DNA of 64,000 bases. Source: Bacteroidota bacterium. Lineage in GTDB: Bacteria > Bacteroidota > Ignavibacteria > Kryptoniales > JAKASW01. This document shows, piece by piece, positions 49,183-57,650 of this stretch (the stretch's first letter is position 1; every line of letters begins with the position of its first letter). Location of the stretch: contig JAJZVO010000002.1 in the NCBI GenBank assembly GCA_021845665.1, positions 62,001 through 126,000 of the forward strand. Reading direction: 5' to 3'. Under the pieces are notes generated by a model that had not been told where the DNA came from, did not search any database, and saw only the letters and a list, made by a program, of their open reading frames with translations. Position numbers and translations under genes: made by a program.

Positions 49183-49867
49183 TCCTCATTCCCTCTAAGA
49201 TATTCTCGTTGGTGACATGACCGTCAAAGAGCTGCACTGCACGAATGGCCCAGCGCGCGTACTCCGTCGAGTGAGTAACCATGACGACCGTCGCGCCTTC
49301 CTCGTTTAGTTTTCCCAGCAGTTCCATCACTTCTTCGCCGTTCCTTGAATCAAGGTTGCCGGTCGGTTCGTCCGCCAGGATCAGTCTTTGATTTCCTACC
49401 ACGGCTCTCGCAACTGCCACTCTCTGCTGTTGTCCGCCAGAAAGCTGCTGCGGGTAGTGATTCCGCCTCGTCGTAATGCGAAGCTTATCCATTACAGCCA
49501 TAACCATCTCTTTGCGCTGCAGTGATGCAACACCCATGTGCAGTAGCGGCAACTCGATGTTTTCATACACCGTAAGCTGGTTGATAAGGTTAAAGTTCTG
49601 AAACACGAATCCGATGTTCTTCCTTCGAAGATCTGCTCGCCGCTTCTCCGACAACTTCGATACATCTTCGCCGAGGAAGTAGTACTGTCCTTCGGTCGGA
49701 TTGTCCAGAAGCCCCAGTATGGTAAGCAAAGTTGTCTTACCCGAACCAGATGGTCCTGTGATAGCCACGAATTCTCCCGGGTCGATTCGGAGATTTGCGT
49801 TCGCGATGGCTATCGTTTCGACTTGGTCGGTTCTGTAGACCTTTTTTAGGTTGTAGAGTCGAATCAT
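49163..49867 (-). CDS. ABC transporter ATP-binding protein, LolD/MacB type
   Basis: 234-residue ATPase partner of the FtsX-like permease that follows. Walker A GPSGSGKTT, Q-loop VFQNFNL, signature LSGGQQQR, Walker B LILADEPTGNLDS and the His switch VTHSTEYA are all intact. The layout is that of LolD/MacB/FtsE-type enzymes. It overlaps the permease gene by 20 bases. A sigma-54-like promoter element lies about 50 bases upstream of its ATG. Confidence 0.95.
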   Translation of the reverse strand: MIRLYNLKKVYRTDQVETIAIANANLRIDPGEFVAITGPSGSGKTTLLTILGLLDNPTEGQYYFLGEDVSKLSEKRRADLRRKNIGFVFQNFNLINQLTVYENIELPLLHMGVASLQRKEMVMAVMDKLRITTRRNHYPQQLSGGQQQRVAVARAVVGNQRLILADEPTGNLDSRNGEEVMELLGKLNEEGATVVMVTHSTEYARWAIRAVQLFDGHVTNENILEGMRSVSELS

Positions 49868-49916
49868 TCTTAGAGCCTCGACGTTATCATCAACATATTA
49901 CGATCCAATATAGTCT

Positions 49917-50007
49917 CCAAAGAGTGTGCCCGATCATTTCGACCGTATACGTGCTGGATTAATACATCAAATTTCTTGGGTGTTCGATTTTGGCACAGTT
50001 AGTGTGC
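49917..50007 (-). promoter_or_regulatory. Possible sigma-54 promoter and upstream activator site for the ABC operon
   Basis: On the minus strand, GGGCACACTCTTTGG at 49931-49917 matches the -24 GGCAC and -12 TTG of sigma-54 promoters with correct spacing, but has GG for the -12 GC. A dyad GCACA-N5-TGTGC at 49993-50007, about 75 bases upstream, could bind the divergently encoded NtrC-type regulator. Both are sequence matches only. Confidence 0.4.
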
Positions 50008-50084
50008 GGATTTGATACACTCTCGAAATTGCGGCCTGACGCGAGAATATTCGCTTTAGAAGGAAATGATTATTAGATTTTCCC

Positions 50085-51470
50085 ATGGCACCATCAATTG
50101 AAAAAGCCGGCACCGCGTTAATTGTGGACGACGATGTGGCCGTTCTAACCGCGTTTGAACTCCTTCTCAAGCCGCATCTGGCGTCCGTCGAGACTGAAAA
50201 GGACCCCCGGAAGATCGAAGCACGGATGAAATCGAAGACTTACGACGTTGTCTTCCTCGACATGAACTATGCTAAGGGAGTGACGACGGGGGAAGAAGGA
50301 TTCCGGTGGTTGAACAAGATCCTGTCGATTGACCCGGCGGCGGTCGTAATTCTTATAACGGCATACGGAGATATAGATACAGCGGTCAGGGCGATCAAGG
50401 AAGGGGCTACCGACTTCGTCGTCAAGCCATGGCAGAATGAGAAGATTCTTGCCACACTGTCATCGGCACTAAAACTCCGGGAATCGAGAGTAGAGTTGGA
50501 AGCGTCTCGGAATAGGGAAAAGCTCCTGAGTGCCGAACTCGATCAACCATTTCTGGATATGGTCGGTAAGTCTCCGTCGATGGTTCGCGTCTTCGAGACA
50601 ATACGGAAGGTGGCTGCCACGGAGGCAAACATACTTCTACTTGGCGAGAACGGGACAGGCAAAGAACTGGTCGCGCGGGCTATACATCGATTTTCCAAGC
50701 GCGCGGCGAATCCTTTCATACCGGTTGACATGGGTGCAGTGAGTGAATCTCTTTTCGAAAGCGAACTCTTCGGGCATGAGAAGGGCTCTTTTACAGGTGC
50801 GACAAATGAGCGTATGGGGAGATTCGAGGTCGCTTCCGGCGGTACGCTCTTCCTCGACGAAATAGCGAACCTTCCTCTATCTTTTCAGGCAAAACTGCTT
50901 GCTGTGGTGGAAAGACGCGAGATCATGCGCGTTGGCTCGGACACCCCTCGTCCGATTGATATACGCCTTATCACCGCCACCAACGCGGCGATCCATGAGA
51001 TGGTGGCTCAAAAGAAATTCAGGGAGGATCTCCTCTACAGGATAAACACGGTGGAGATCAACCTCCCGCCGCTCCGGGAGCGACGGGACGATGTCCCTCT
51101 TCTCGTGGAACACTTCATGAAGATTTACGGAAGGAAGTACCAGAAGCCGGATATCCACGTATCTCCGGATACACTCAGAGTGCTGGGCAACTATCAGTGG
51201 CCGGGTAACGTCCGGGAGCTCCAGCACGTCATCGAGAGGGCCGTCATACTGACCGAGTCGGATTCCATCAGGCCCGAAGGAATATTGCTCTCGTCGTCCG
51301 TTACTTCGCGCGAAGACTCTTCGGGTCCGGAGCATTCACTGTTCCAGGTCGAAAGAAAGCATATCGAGATGGTGATCAAGAAACACGATGGCAGCGTTTC
51401 GGCCGCGGCGAAGGAACTTGGCCTGACAAGGACTGCCTTATACCGCAGAATGAGAAAGTACGGATTGTAA
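50085..51470 (+). CDS. NtrC-family sigma-54 response regulator
   Basis: 461 residues. Receiver domain 1-125 (LIVDDDVA, phospho-acceptor Asp in VVFLDMNYA at 59, FVVKPW), AAA+ domain about 150-390 (Walker A GENGTGKE, loop GSFTGA, Walker B GGTLFLDE), and a Fis-type helix-turn-helix at the end (VSAAAKELGLTRTALYRRM). The loop keeps GSFTGA, a normal working variant, unlike the activator at 45710. It is followed after 17 bases by its likely partner kinase. Divergent placement from the ABC operon suggests that it drives that operon from a sigma-54 promoter. Confidence 0.95.
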   Translation: MAPSIEKAGTALIVDDDVAVLTAFELLLKPHLASVETEKDPRKIEARMKSKTYDVVFLDMNYAKGVTTGEEGFRWLNKILSIDPAAVVILITAYGDIDTAVRAIKEGATDFVVKPWQNEKILATLSSALKLRESRVELEASRNREKLLSAELDQPFLDMVGKSPSMVRVFETIRKVAATEANILLLGENGTGKELVARAIHRFSKRAANPFIPVDMGAVSESLFESELFGHEKGSFTGATNERMGRFEVASGGTLFLDEIANLPLSFQAKLLAVVERREIMRVGSDTPRPIDIRLITATNAAIHEMVAQKKFREDLLYRINTVEINLPPLRERRDDVPLLVEHFMKIYGRKYQKPDIHVSPDTLRVLGNYQWPGNVRELQHVIERAVILTESDSIRPEGILLSSSVTSREDSSGPEHSLFQVERKHIEMVIKKHDGSVSAAAKELGLTRTALYRRMRKYGL

Positions 51471-51487
51471 CACTGAAGAGCTATCTC

Positions 51488-52843
51488 ATGCATCTTGACC
51501 GTTTCCGAATGGCGACGGTGCTTCGTGTGCTCCTTCTGACCTGTACTTTGTGTCTCTTTGCGTACTTTCTTTTCCGCACCGACTTGTACAGGATCGCAGC
51601 ACTGATGGGAGTGCTTGCGGCCTATCAGGTTTTTGCGCTTGCAAGGTGGATCGAAAGGAAAAATCGAAACATGGCGAGGTTCCTTGAGGCGATAGAAGCG
51701 GAAGATTTCACCCAGACGTTCAGTCTAGCGGGGCGAAGCAAAGCGTTCGACGAACTGAACAGGACCTTCAATAAAATAACCCAGAGATTTGAGGAGATGA
51801 GGTCCGAGAGGGAAGACCAATTCCAGTACTTCCAGTTCGTTGTCGAGCGCCTGAGTGTCGGACTCATCGTGTTCCGGCATGACGGCAAGGTCGACGTAAT
51901 CAACCGGGCCGCCAAGCGACTCATCGGTATGCCTTCGTTGAGAAACATAAATGAGCTGGGAGCGCTTAGTCCTGACCTCCTGGACGCTGTCCGGGATGCT
52001 AACCGCAGAGGAAGAAATCTCGTCCGTGTGGAGAACGACAATCTCTCCGTGCGTCTGGCTATTTTGACGTCCGAATTCAGAATGAGGGGGATCAGTTATA
52101 CTCTCGCTTCACTTCAGGACCTCAGGGGTGAAATGGAGGAAATCGAGCTCGACGCGTGGCAGAATCTCATACGGGTCCTTACTCACGAAATCGTCAATTC
52201 AATCGCGCCGATTGCGTCGCTCGCCTCCACGGCGAACAAGCTTCTAACCGATTCCGGCACGCAATCAAGTGAGCAAGGTGAATCTGTCCCGCAGGTTTTC
52301 GGCGACATCCAGACCGCGGTGAGGACGATCGAGACTAGAAGCGAGGGGCTGCTGCGGTTTGTGAATTCGTACAGGACGCTCACACACGTGCCAGAACCTA
52401 AGTTTAGGATTTTCCCGATCATTACACTTTTCAAAAGAGTCGAACAGCTTGTGGGATCGTCCCTGAGCAAGAGCAGCATAAAACTCACCATCGCTGTCGA
52501 TCCCGAGTCGCTGGAGTTGACGGCGGATCCGGACCTGCTGGAGCAGGTGCTCCTCAATCTTGTGATGAATTCGATACAGGCGCTCGAAGGAAAGACGGAC
52601 GGTGAAATTGAGCTGTCGGCTCATCTTGAAGAGCGAGGAAAAATAGCAATCAGAGTCGAGGACAACGGTGCCGGCATCCCCAGGGAAGTCCAGGAGAAGA
52701 TCTTCATCCCCTTCTTCACCACGAAGGACAGTGGGTCGGGAATAGGGCTTAGCCTGTCCCGTCAAATACTCCACCTCCATCGCGCTTTGATAAGCGTTTG
52801 GTCCAAACCCGGGGAACGTACCGTTTTCACAATTGTTTTCTGA
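51488..52843 (+). CDS. Membrane sensor histidine kinase, partner of the NtrC-type regulator
   Basis: 451 residues. Two N-terminal helices with almost no periplasmic loop (VLRVLLLTCTLCLFAYFLF and YRIAALMGVLAAYQVFALA), a PAS-like domain near 115-215 (VVERLSVGLIVFRHDGKVDVIN), a phospho-acceptor His in NLIRVLTHEIVNSIAPIASL, and an HATPase domain (NLVMNSIQALEG, VEDNGAGIP, TTKDSGSGIGLSLSRQI). The tiny loop suggests sensing within the membrane or cytosol, which would fit monitoring of an ABC permease in the same membrane. Co-transcribed with the regulator. Confidence 0.94.
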   Translation: MHLDRFRMATVLRVLLLTCTLCLFAYFLFRTDLYRIAALMGVLAAYQVFALARWIERKNRNMARFLEAIEAEDFTQTFSLAGRSKAFDELNRTFNKITQRFEEMRSEREDQFQYFQFVVERLSVGLIVFRHDGKVDVINRAAKRLIGMPSLRNINELGALSPDLLDAVRDANRRGRNLVRVENDNLSVRLAILTSEFRMRGISYTLASLQDLRGEMEEIELDAWQNLIRVLTHEIVNSIAPIASLASTANKLLTDSGTQSSEQGESVPQVFGDIQTAVRTIETRSEGLLRFVNSYRTLTHVPEPKFRIFPIITLFKRVEQLVGSSLSKSSIKLTIAVDPESLELTADPDLLEQVLLNLVMNSIQALEGKTDGEIELSAHLEERGKIAIRVEDNGAGIPREVQEKIFIPFFTTKDSGSGIGLSLSRQILHLHRALISVWSKPGERTVFTIVF

Positions 52844-52934
52844 ATAACGGCCGCCGATCGTATGATCCGTCAGATGCGGCTTGGAAGCACATTCCTTAAT
52901 TAAATGATTGCAGTGGAAAGGTATGTCTTAGTCA

Positions 52935-53807
52935 ATGGGTAATATCGTGCTGACATCATATTTATCGCATGGGGCGCCCACATCGCTGGTCGAGCGGACG
53001 GGAATTCATGACGTCTACGAGAATCTTGGACGAGCGCTGATTCAACGCGGAGTCGATACAGTGGTCGTCTGCTCGCCGCACTATTTCAGTCGGGGAGATT
53101 TCCAGGTTGAATCTCGCGAAATCATCCCGTGCATACAAGACTATTATGGTTTTCCGGAAGAGCTTTACAAATATTCCTATGAAGCGAAGAACAATATGGC
53201 CATCGTTGAAAAGATCGTCGATCTGTCCGCCGAGCGAGGATTGGAAGTCGTTGCCTCTCAATCCTGGGGACTCGACCATGGCGCATGGCTTCCTCTTTAT
53301 TTCATGTTCCCTGCGCGGCACGTGAAAGTCGTTCCGGTGTCCGTCAGCCCATCTGATCCCGAAACGCATTTCAAGTTCGGTGAGGCAATCAGATCCGCTT
53401 TAGACAACACGGAAGGAACGTTCGCGGTTATCGGAACGGGGTCTCCCGTCCACAGACTCGATCTCATGCGTTTCGGATATTACGGGGAAGAGAAGTTTGA
53501 ACCCGGCGAGAAGTTCGACGAGAAGCTTACCGAAGTCATCGCGTCCGGCGACGCGGGTGGGATCTTAAAGATAAGCGTGGAATTCCCGTCGCTTTTTCAG
53601 GCTGCAGCACCCGAAGGGAATTTGAACCCTCTTTATGTCGCCCTCGGGGCTTCCGGCATGAAGGACTATGTCGGAAAAACGCTGTACCATGATTTCATGT
53701 ACTATGGAGTATCGCTCATGGCTGCGATTCTCTCCGCCGAACAGGGACTTTGGACTGTCCTCGCCGGCCAGGACCGAAAGAGCAGCGGTGGTTATACCGC
53801 CGGATGA
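52935..53807 (+). CDS. Class III extradiol ring-cleavage dioxygenase (LigB/DODA type)
   Basis: 290 residues, cytosolic. The metal ligands of the LigB fold can be picked out: the His in LSHGAPTSL near 13, His in VVCSPHYFS near 49, and the later active-site His in WGLDHGAWLPLYFM. The length and the GTGSPVHRL segment fit the DODA/YgiD-like branch, whose bacterial members open aromatic diols or remain untested. No aromatic degradation genes are near, so the substrate is unknown. The ATG at 52935 has AAAGGT rather far upstream. Confidence 0.85.
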   Translation: MGNIVLTSYLSHGAPTSLVERTGIHDVYENLGRALIQRGVDTVVVCSPHYFSRGDFQVESREIIPCIQDYYGFPEELYKYSYEAKNNMAIVEKIVDLSAERGLEVVASQSWGLDHGAWLPLYFMFPARHVKVVPVSVSPSDPETHFKFGEAIRSALDNTEGTFAVIGTGSPVHRLDLMRFGYYGEEKFEPGEKFDEKLTEVIASGDAGGILKISVEFPSLFQAAAPEGNLNPLYVALGASGMKDYVGKTLYHDFMYYGVSLMAAILSAEQGLWTVLAGQDRKSSGGYTAG

Positions 53808-53862
53808 AGCACGGCCGACGCGCGTCGTAGGCGGCCGCGCATCGGCCCAGTGCCCGATCAGA

Positions 53863-54477
53863 TCAGAACTTTCCGAATTTGAAAGTGAGGTTTACGGCAA
53901 AATCGGAGAGTTGTGAATCAGAAATCCCTACTAAATCAGTTCCTCTTACAAGCCTGTAGCTCGCTCCCGCGTCGATGCGGAAAAATCGTGCCACATTGAG
54001 CGCGGCGCCGGCACTCGGCTCGAACACGAAGCAGGAGGTTGCATCGCCGAAATTATCGTTGTACGGCCAGGATGCGTTCTCGATGTAGCTGTAATTGACT
54101 CCACCCGCACCGATCAGCGTCGACACATTATAGTGGATCAGGCTGTTCGGTTCGCCGATATAATCTAACATCAGTCCGCCGTATCCGAATTGCAGCTTCA
54201 GGTTATCGCCGGTTCCGTAATAGACCTGTGCCGCGCGCGATCCCCGGATGTTATTGGCCAGACCGAATCCGCCACCGCCTATCGTGAAGGAGTGGTTGAT
54301 AAGCCAGCCGCCGTATCCGCCGACAAAGAGGGCAAACCGGTTGTCGATTTGCGAGAACTTGACGACCGGCCCGCCGAAGCCGCCGTTGTCGATCGGGCCG
54401 CCGATGAGCGTCTGCTCCCGGGCGTGCAACGGAATTGCTGAAATCATTACGATTGACAATAGGACTAGATTTTTCAT
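53863..54477 (-). CDS. Small outer-membrane beta-barrel-like protein
   Basis: 204 residues with a clear signal peptide (NLVLLSIVMISAIPLHA, cleavage before REQTL). The mature part is Gly- and aromatic-rich beta sequence (LFVGGYGGWLINHSFTIGGGGFG) and ends in FAVNLTFKFGKF, an outer-membrane strand pattern with terminal Phe. It resembles the OmpA-like/porin-family small barrels of Bacteroidota, without a peptidoglycan-binding domain. Function unknown. It converges on the dioxygenase gene. Confidence 0.75.
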   Translation of the reverse strand: MKNLVLLSIVMISAIPLHAREQTLIGGPIDNGGFGGPVVKFSQIDNRFALFVGGYGGWLINHSFTIGGGGFGLANNIRGSRAAQVYYGTGDNLKLQFGYGGLMLDYIGEPNSLIHYNVSTLIGAGGVNYSYIENASWPYNDNFGDATSCFVFEPSAGAALNVARFFRIDAGASYRLVRGTDLVGISDSQLSDFAVNLTFKFGKF

Positions 54478-54640
54478 TTTGCATGCCCTTATTGAAGTTG
54501 TTCGATAACATTATCTAAACACGACAATGTATTACACGGAGGATTTGACGTAATGTTTCGGCGAGAGGCTGAAAGAATCGTTTACGCTTTCTATTTTCCA
54601 TGAGAGGGACATTCGCGAAAATCGTGCAGAAAGGAAAAAG

Positions 54641-55516
54641 ATGAAGCTAGATATCGAGAAATTCATGGTCCATGAGAATCACATAGCGGATCTCTCCAAC
54701 AGGCCGACGAGAATAAAACCGGTCTACAATTCCAAGAAAGAATACAAAGGGTTTCTTGATGAACACGTGACGCAGCTGAGTTCCTTGCAGAATGTCCACT
54801 ATGCTTCGAATAAATATGCGGTGCTCCTGATATTTCAGGCGATGGATGCCGCAGGAAAGGACGGAACCATCAGGCACGTAATGTCCGGGGTGAACCCGCA
54901 AGGGTGCCAGGTTTACAGCTTCAAGCAGCCAAGTGCCGAAGAGCTCCAGCACGATTTTCTATGGCGGACAACGGGGTGCCTTCCGGACAGAGGTAAGATC
55001 GGTATCTTCAACAGGTCTTATTATGAGGAGGTACTGATTGTGCGTGTCCATCCGAATTTCCTGACGGCCGAGGGAATTGAGACGCGCAAATCGCGCAGTG
55101 ATAAATTCTGGAAAGAGAGATTCAAGTCGATCAGGCATTTCGAGAAACATCTCTACGAGAATGGGACCCGAATAATCAAGTTCTATCTTCATCTCTCGAA
55201 AGAAGAGCAGCGAAAGAGATTTCTGGAAAGGATAGATGACAAGGAGAAGAACTGGAAGTTCAGCGAGGCGGACATAGCTGAAAGGGAATACTGGAAGGAT
55301 TACACCAAGGCTTACGAAGAATGTATCAGCGCGACAAGTACCGATGAGTCACCATGGTACGTTGTGCCTGCGGACGACAAGGAAAACGCGCGGCTTATAG
55401 TCTCCCAAGTGGTCATCGATGTTCTTAAATCCCTGGAGCTCGAGTATCCGACGACATCCGCGAGCCGCCGGGAAGAGCTCAAATCCATCCGGAAACGTCT
55501 CGAAGATACGCGTTGA
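54641..55516 (+). CDS. ppk2: Polyphosphate kinase 2 family protein
   Basis: 291 residues. Uses polyphosphate to phosphorylate nucleotides. Walker [16 protein letters not shown], the [24 protein letters not shown] block, the Walker B/lid region [16 protein letters not shown] and [19 protein letters not shown] are all as in the roughly 270-300-residue PPK2 group that converts AMP or ADP (class III-like). Which nucleotide it uses cannot be read from sequence. GGAAAAAG precedes the ATG, and a strong hairpin follows the stop. Confidence 0.93.
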   Translation: MKLDIEKFMVHENHIADLSNRPTRIKPVYNSKKEYKGFLDEHVTQLSSLQNVHYASNKYAVLLIFQAMDAAGKDGTIRHVMSGVNPQGCQVYSFKQPSAEELQHDFLWRTTGCLPDRGKIGIFNRSYYEEVLIVRVHPNFLTAEGIETRKSRSDKFWKERFKSIRHFEKHLYENGTRIIKFYLHLSKEEQRKRFLERIDDKEKNWKFSEADIAEREYWKDYTKAYEECISATSTDESPWYVVPADDKENARLIVSQVVIDVLKSLELEYPTTSASRREELKSIRKRLEDTR

Positions 55517-55526
55517 GTTCGCCGGC

Positions 55527-55556
55527 GCAGAAGGGGGTGTCGCCACCCCCTTCTGC
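55527..55556. terminator. Strong hairpin between convergent genes
   Basis: Perfect 13-bp arms (GCAGAAGGGGGTG / CACCCCCTTCTGC) with a 4-base loop, 10 bases after the ppk2 stop and 10 bases before the stop of the convergent gene. There is no U-tract, but its position fits a two-way terminator. Confidence 0.75.
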
Positions 55557-55566
55557 CTGCCCATGT

Positions 55567-57177
55567 TTAACAGCCCCCCTGGATTTTCCTTTTGACGACC
55601 GTCTCAACCGGTTTGTTCTTCGCGTCCGCAATCATTTTAAGAATTGCAGTCCGAGCGCCTTCGCGGAATTCCTTGACGTCAGCATCCCAGCGTGAGCCCG
55701 TCGGAACAAAAAGAGTCGAGTCGAGTATAGTCTTCTTGAACGTGCCGATCCCTCCACGGAGGATTGCGACATTTTCATAGCCGAGTTCGTGAAGCAGGTA
55801 GTACGCCGTGCGCTCCTGAGTCTCGTCGTCACCGACTACAACTTTCCTGAGATGTCTTTGTGAGAAAGTGGAAACCCAATCTTTCCCGAACAAACCGGTT
55901 CTCTGAACGTTGTACGAGTTCAGAAGGGCGAGTGCAGCGTATTCTTTCGGCGCGCGGATGTCAATTATCCGGATGTTCAGCTCGTGATCGACGATACGGA
56001 AAGCGAGTTCATCCGCGTCCATTTTGTCGACCGGATGGACGGCAGCGTACGACGGGGCGGTCACCTTCTCTATCAGGCTCGTCTTGTGGTCGGGCATGAA
56101 AATGAAGATGACGCCGAGTGCGACGGCGAATGTTCCTGCCGCTACGTGCTTCAGCGGCCTGAATTGAAGCGAGGGAGCCGACTTCTCGTCCACGCGCCTT
56201 TCTATCAATGTTGTGATCGCGAAGGCGGCGACGGCCACTGCGACTAGAATGAAAGCGAATACGCCCTGCGGCATACCGAGCGAATCGAAGACCTTGATCG
56301 GGCCGAGAGCCGTTGATGTGTAGAAGTTCTCGTACAGCGGAAATAGCTCGCCGAAAGTAAAAACGCCGATGAGTCCTCCGCCGACGAAGAACATCGCGTC
56401 AACTTTTCCGATTGCCGCGGCGCAGACGCTTGTACCTGGGCAGTAGCCACCGATGATGAAACCGATTCCCATGATGACTCCGCCGACGATTGCGGGAACA
56501 AGCCAGGTTGGGTTAATATAGATGACATCGACGTCGCGCGCCGGGTTGAAGAGAGCCTCTTCGAGGTCGCCGTGCTTCACGTTATTCCCGCCTCCTCCGA
56601 AGAAGTGACAGGTCCCGCAGTCAGTGCGTGTGGGGAGTCCGACGTGCTGTGCGACATAGCTGAGGTTGACGGACGTGTCGGGCATGCCGGCACCTTCGTT
56701 CATTTTTGCGTAGGTGCCGCTGTTATCATGGCACGCGAGGCAATCGACGTCGAGCGAGTCGGCAAAGTAAGCCTTGTCGTTCGCGTAACCGTAACCGGCG
56801 TGACAGCGCGTACAGCTCTGTTCGTTGCTTTGAACGCCTATACAGAAATTGTTGAGTATGTTCCTTTTGCCGACGCTGCGGATTCCTTTTCCTGCGATAT
56901 ACTCCGTCCTTTCCCACTGCCAGTGGGATGAATGCATCACTTCTTCCGCGCGGCCGTTATGACACGAGATACATGCCGCGGTGACATCCTGGGGATGATT
57001 GAATTTCTTTCTGAGTTCGGAAAACAACGAATGGTCGACTGACGGCTTCGTCTTCGTCGCGTACTGTTCCTTCAGCTTCGTAAGTGGAGGAGTGTCTGAG
57101 CTGTTCTTGTGAAGTGGTGTGAGGATCAAAGCGACGAAGGTTCCCAGAACCAGGAGAGTGAGAGAGAGTCTTTTCAT
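55567..57177 (-). CDS. Chimeric protein: truncated octaheme cytochrome + YeeE/YedE half + rhodanese-like domain
   Basis: 536 residues in three blocks. 1-217: a signal anchor and the N-terminal part of the octaheme tetrathionate reductase-type cytochrome family, with heme motifs CISCH (69), CTRCH (122), CLACH (146) and CGTCH (187) and the family block NNFCIGVQSNEQSCTRCHAGYG. 218-330: joined at DVDVIYINPTW, the second half of a YeeE/YedE thiosulfate-type transporter with GGYCPGTSVCAA. 395-536: a rhodanese-like fold (IRIIDIRAPKEYAA) where the catalytic-Cys loop reads VVVGDDETQ, so sulfur transfer by that Cys is lost; the chain ends GGC. The cytochrome lacks its last four hemes and the transporter its first half. 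It looks like an in-frame deletion between two adjacent genes. Start ATG 57177 has AGGAAG upstream; the frame opens earlier inside merR. Confidence 0.85.
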   Translation of the reverse strand: MKRLSLTLLVLGTFVALILTPLHKNSSDTPPLTKLKEQYATKTKPSVDHSLFSELRKKFNHPQDVTAACISCHNGRAEEVMHSSHWQWERTEYIAGKGIRSVGKRNILNNFCIGVQSNEQSCTRCHAGYGYANDKAYFADSLDVDCLACHDNSGTYAKMNEGAGMPDTSVNLSYVAQHVGLPTRTDCGTCHFFGGGGNNVKHGDLEEALFNPARDVDVIYINPTWLVPAIVGGVIMGIGFIIGGYCPGTSVCAAAIGKVDAMFFVGGGLIGVFTFGELFPLYENFYTSTALGPIKVFDSLGMPQGVFAFILVAVAVAAFAITTLIERRVDEKSAPSLQFRPLKHVAAGTFAVALGVIFIFMPDHKTSLIEKVTAPSYAAVHPVDKMDADELAFRIVDHELNIRIIDIRAPKEYAALALLNSYNVQRTGLFGKDWVSTFSQRHLRKVVVGDDETQERTAYYLLHELGYENVAILRGGIGTFKKTILDSTLFVPTGSRWDADVKEFREGARTAILKMIADAKNKPVETVVKRKIQGGC

Positions 57178-57203
57178 TTCTGGTCTTCCTGTCGTCTGTG
57201 AAT

Positions 57204-57650
57204 TTACGGTAGTGGTAAGATGTCCTTGTAAATCAGAGACTTGATGCTTTCGCAGGTGCCGGAAAGCTGGTACACCTTGCAGTCTTCGCACTCGAGCCCT
57301 GCGCATTGGTTATTGTTGTGTTTGTATGTCCAGCACCCGCCGCTTGATCTCAGGAATGCGGGACACTCCTTTCTCTGATTTTCCGGACATTGAATGTGAG
57401 ACCAGCATGGCACGAGCGATTGCATTCGCAGTATACCTTCTATCGAGATTTTGTGGTCGTTGATCGCGCTGCGTATGCACTTCAGCCGCTCAATGTCTAT
57501 GTCGGAAAAGACCCTGCGGCCTTTTTCGGACTTTGAAATAATTATGAGTCCCAGCCGATCGTAAAGCCGGATCGTCTCGACCGAGATTCCAAGTGCGCCC
57601 GCAACTTCTCCGATGGAGTAGATTGGTGTAGCCTCGACTCGTTTTTCCAT
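57204..57650 (-). CDS. MerR-family regulator with Cys-rich C-terminal tail
   Basis: 148 residues from ATG 57650 (the frame runs 34 codons further up without family sequence). N-terminal MerR winged helix (YSIGEVAGALGISVETIRLYDRLGL) and a short dimer helix. From residue 82 a Cys-rich tail has eight Cys (82, 88, 96, 106, 116, 121, 124, 133), including CPA and CW words in the order CW-C-CPA-CW-C-C-C seen in sensory proteins with a presumed metal or Fe-S site. It lies 26 bases upstream of the cytochrome/YeeE/rhodanese chimera on the same strand and probably controls it in response to a redox or sulfur signal. Confidence 0.88.
   Translation of the reverse strand: MEKRVEATPIYSIGEVAGALGISVETIRLYDRLGLIIISKSEKGRRVFSDIDIERLKCIRSAINDHKISIEGILRMQSLVPCWSHIQCPENQRKECPAFLRSSGGCWTYKHNNNQCAGLECEDCKVYQLSGTCESIKSLIYKDILPLP

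Noticed and set aside
49990-50008. Plus-strand TTGGCAC-like sequence as a sigma-54 promoter of the response regulator
   Set aside because: The -12 part does not have GC at the right distance; the sequence is better read as a dyad that may bind the regulator.
52920-52929. Two-codon frame ATGTCTTAG directly after a ribosome binding-like AAAGGT before the dioxygenase gene
   Set aside because: Too short to be meaningful; the dioxygenase start at 52935 is the only frame with family sequence.
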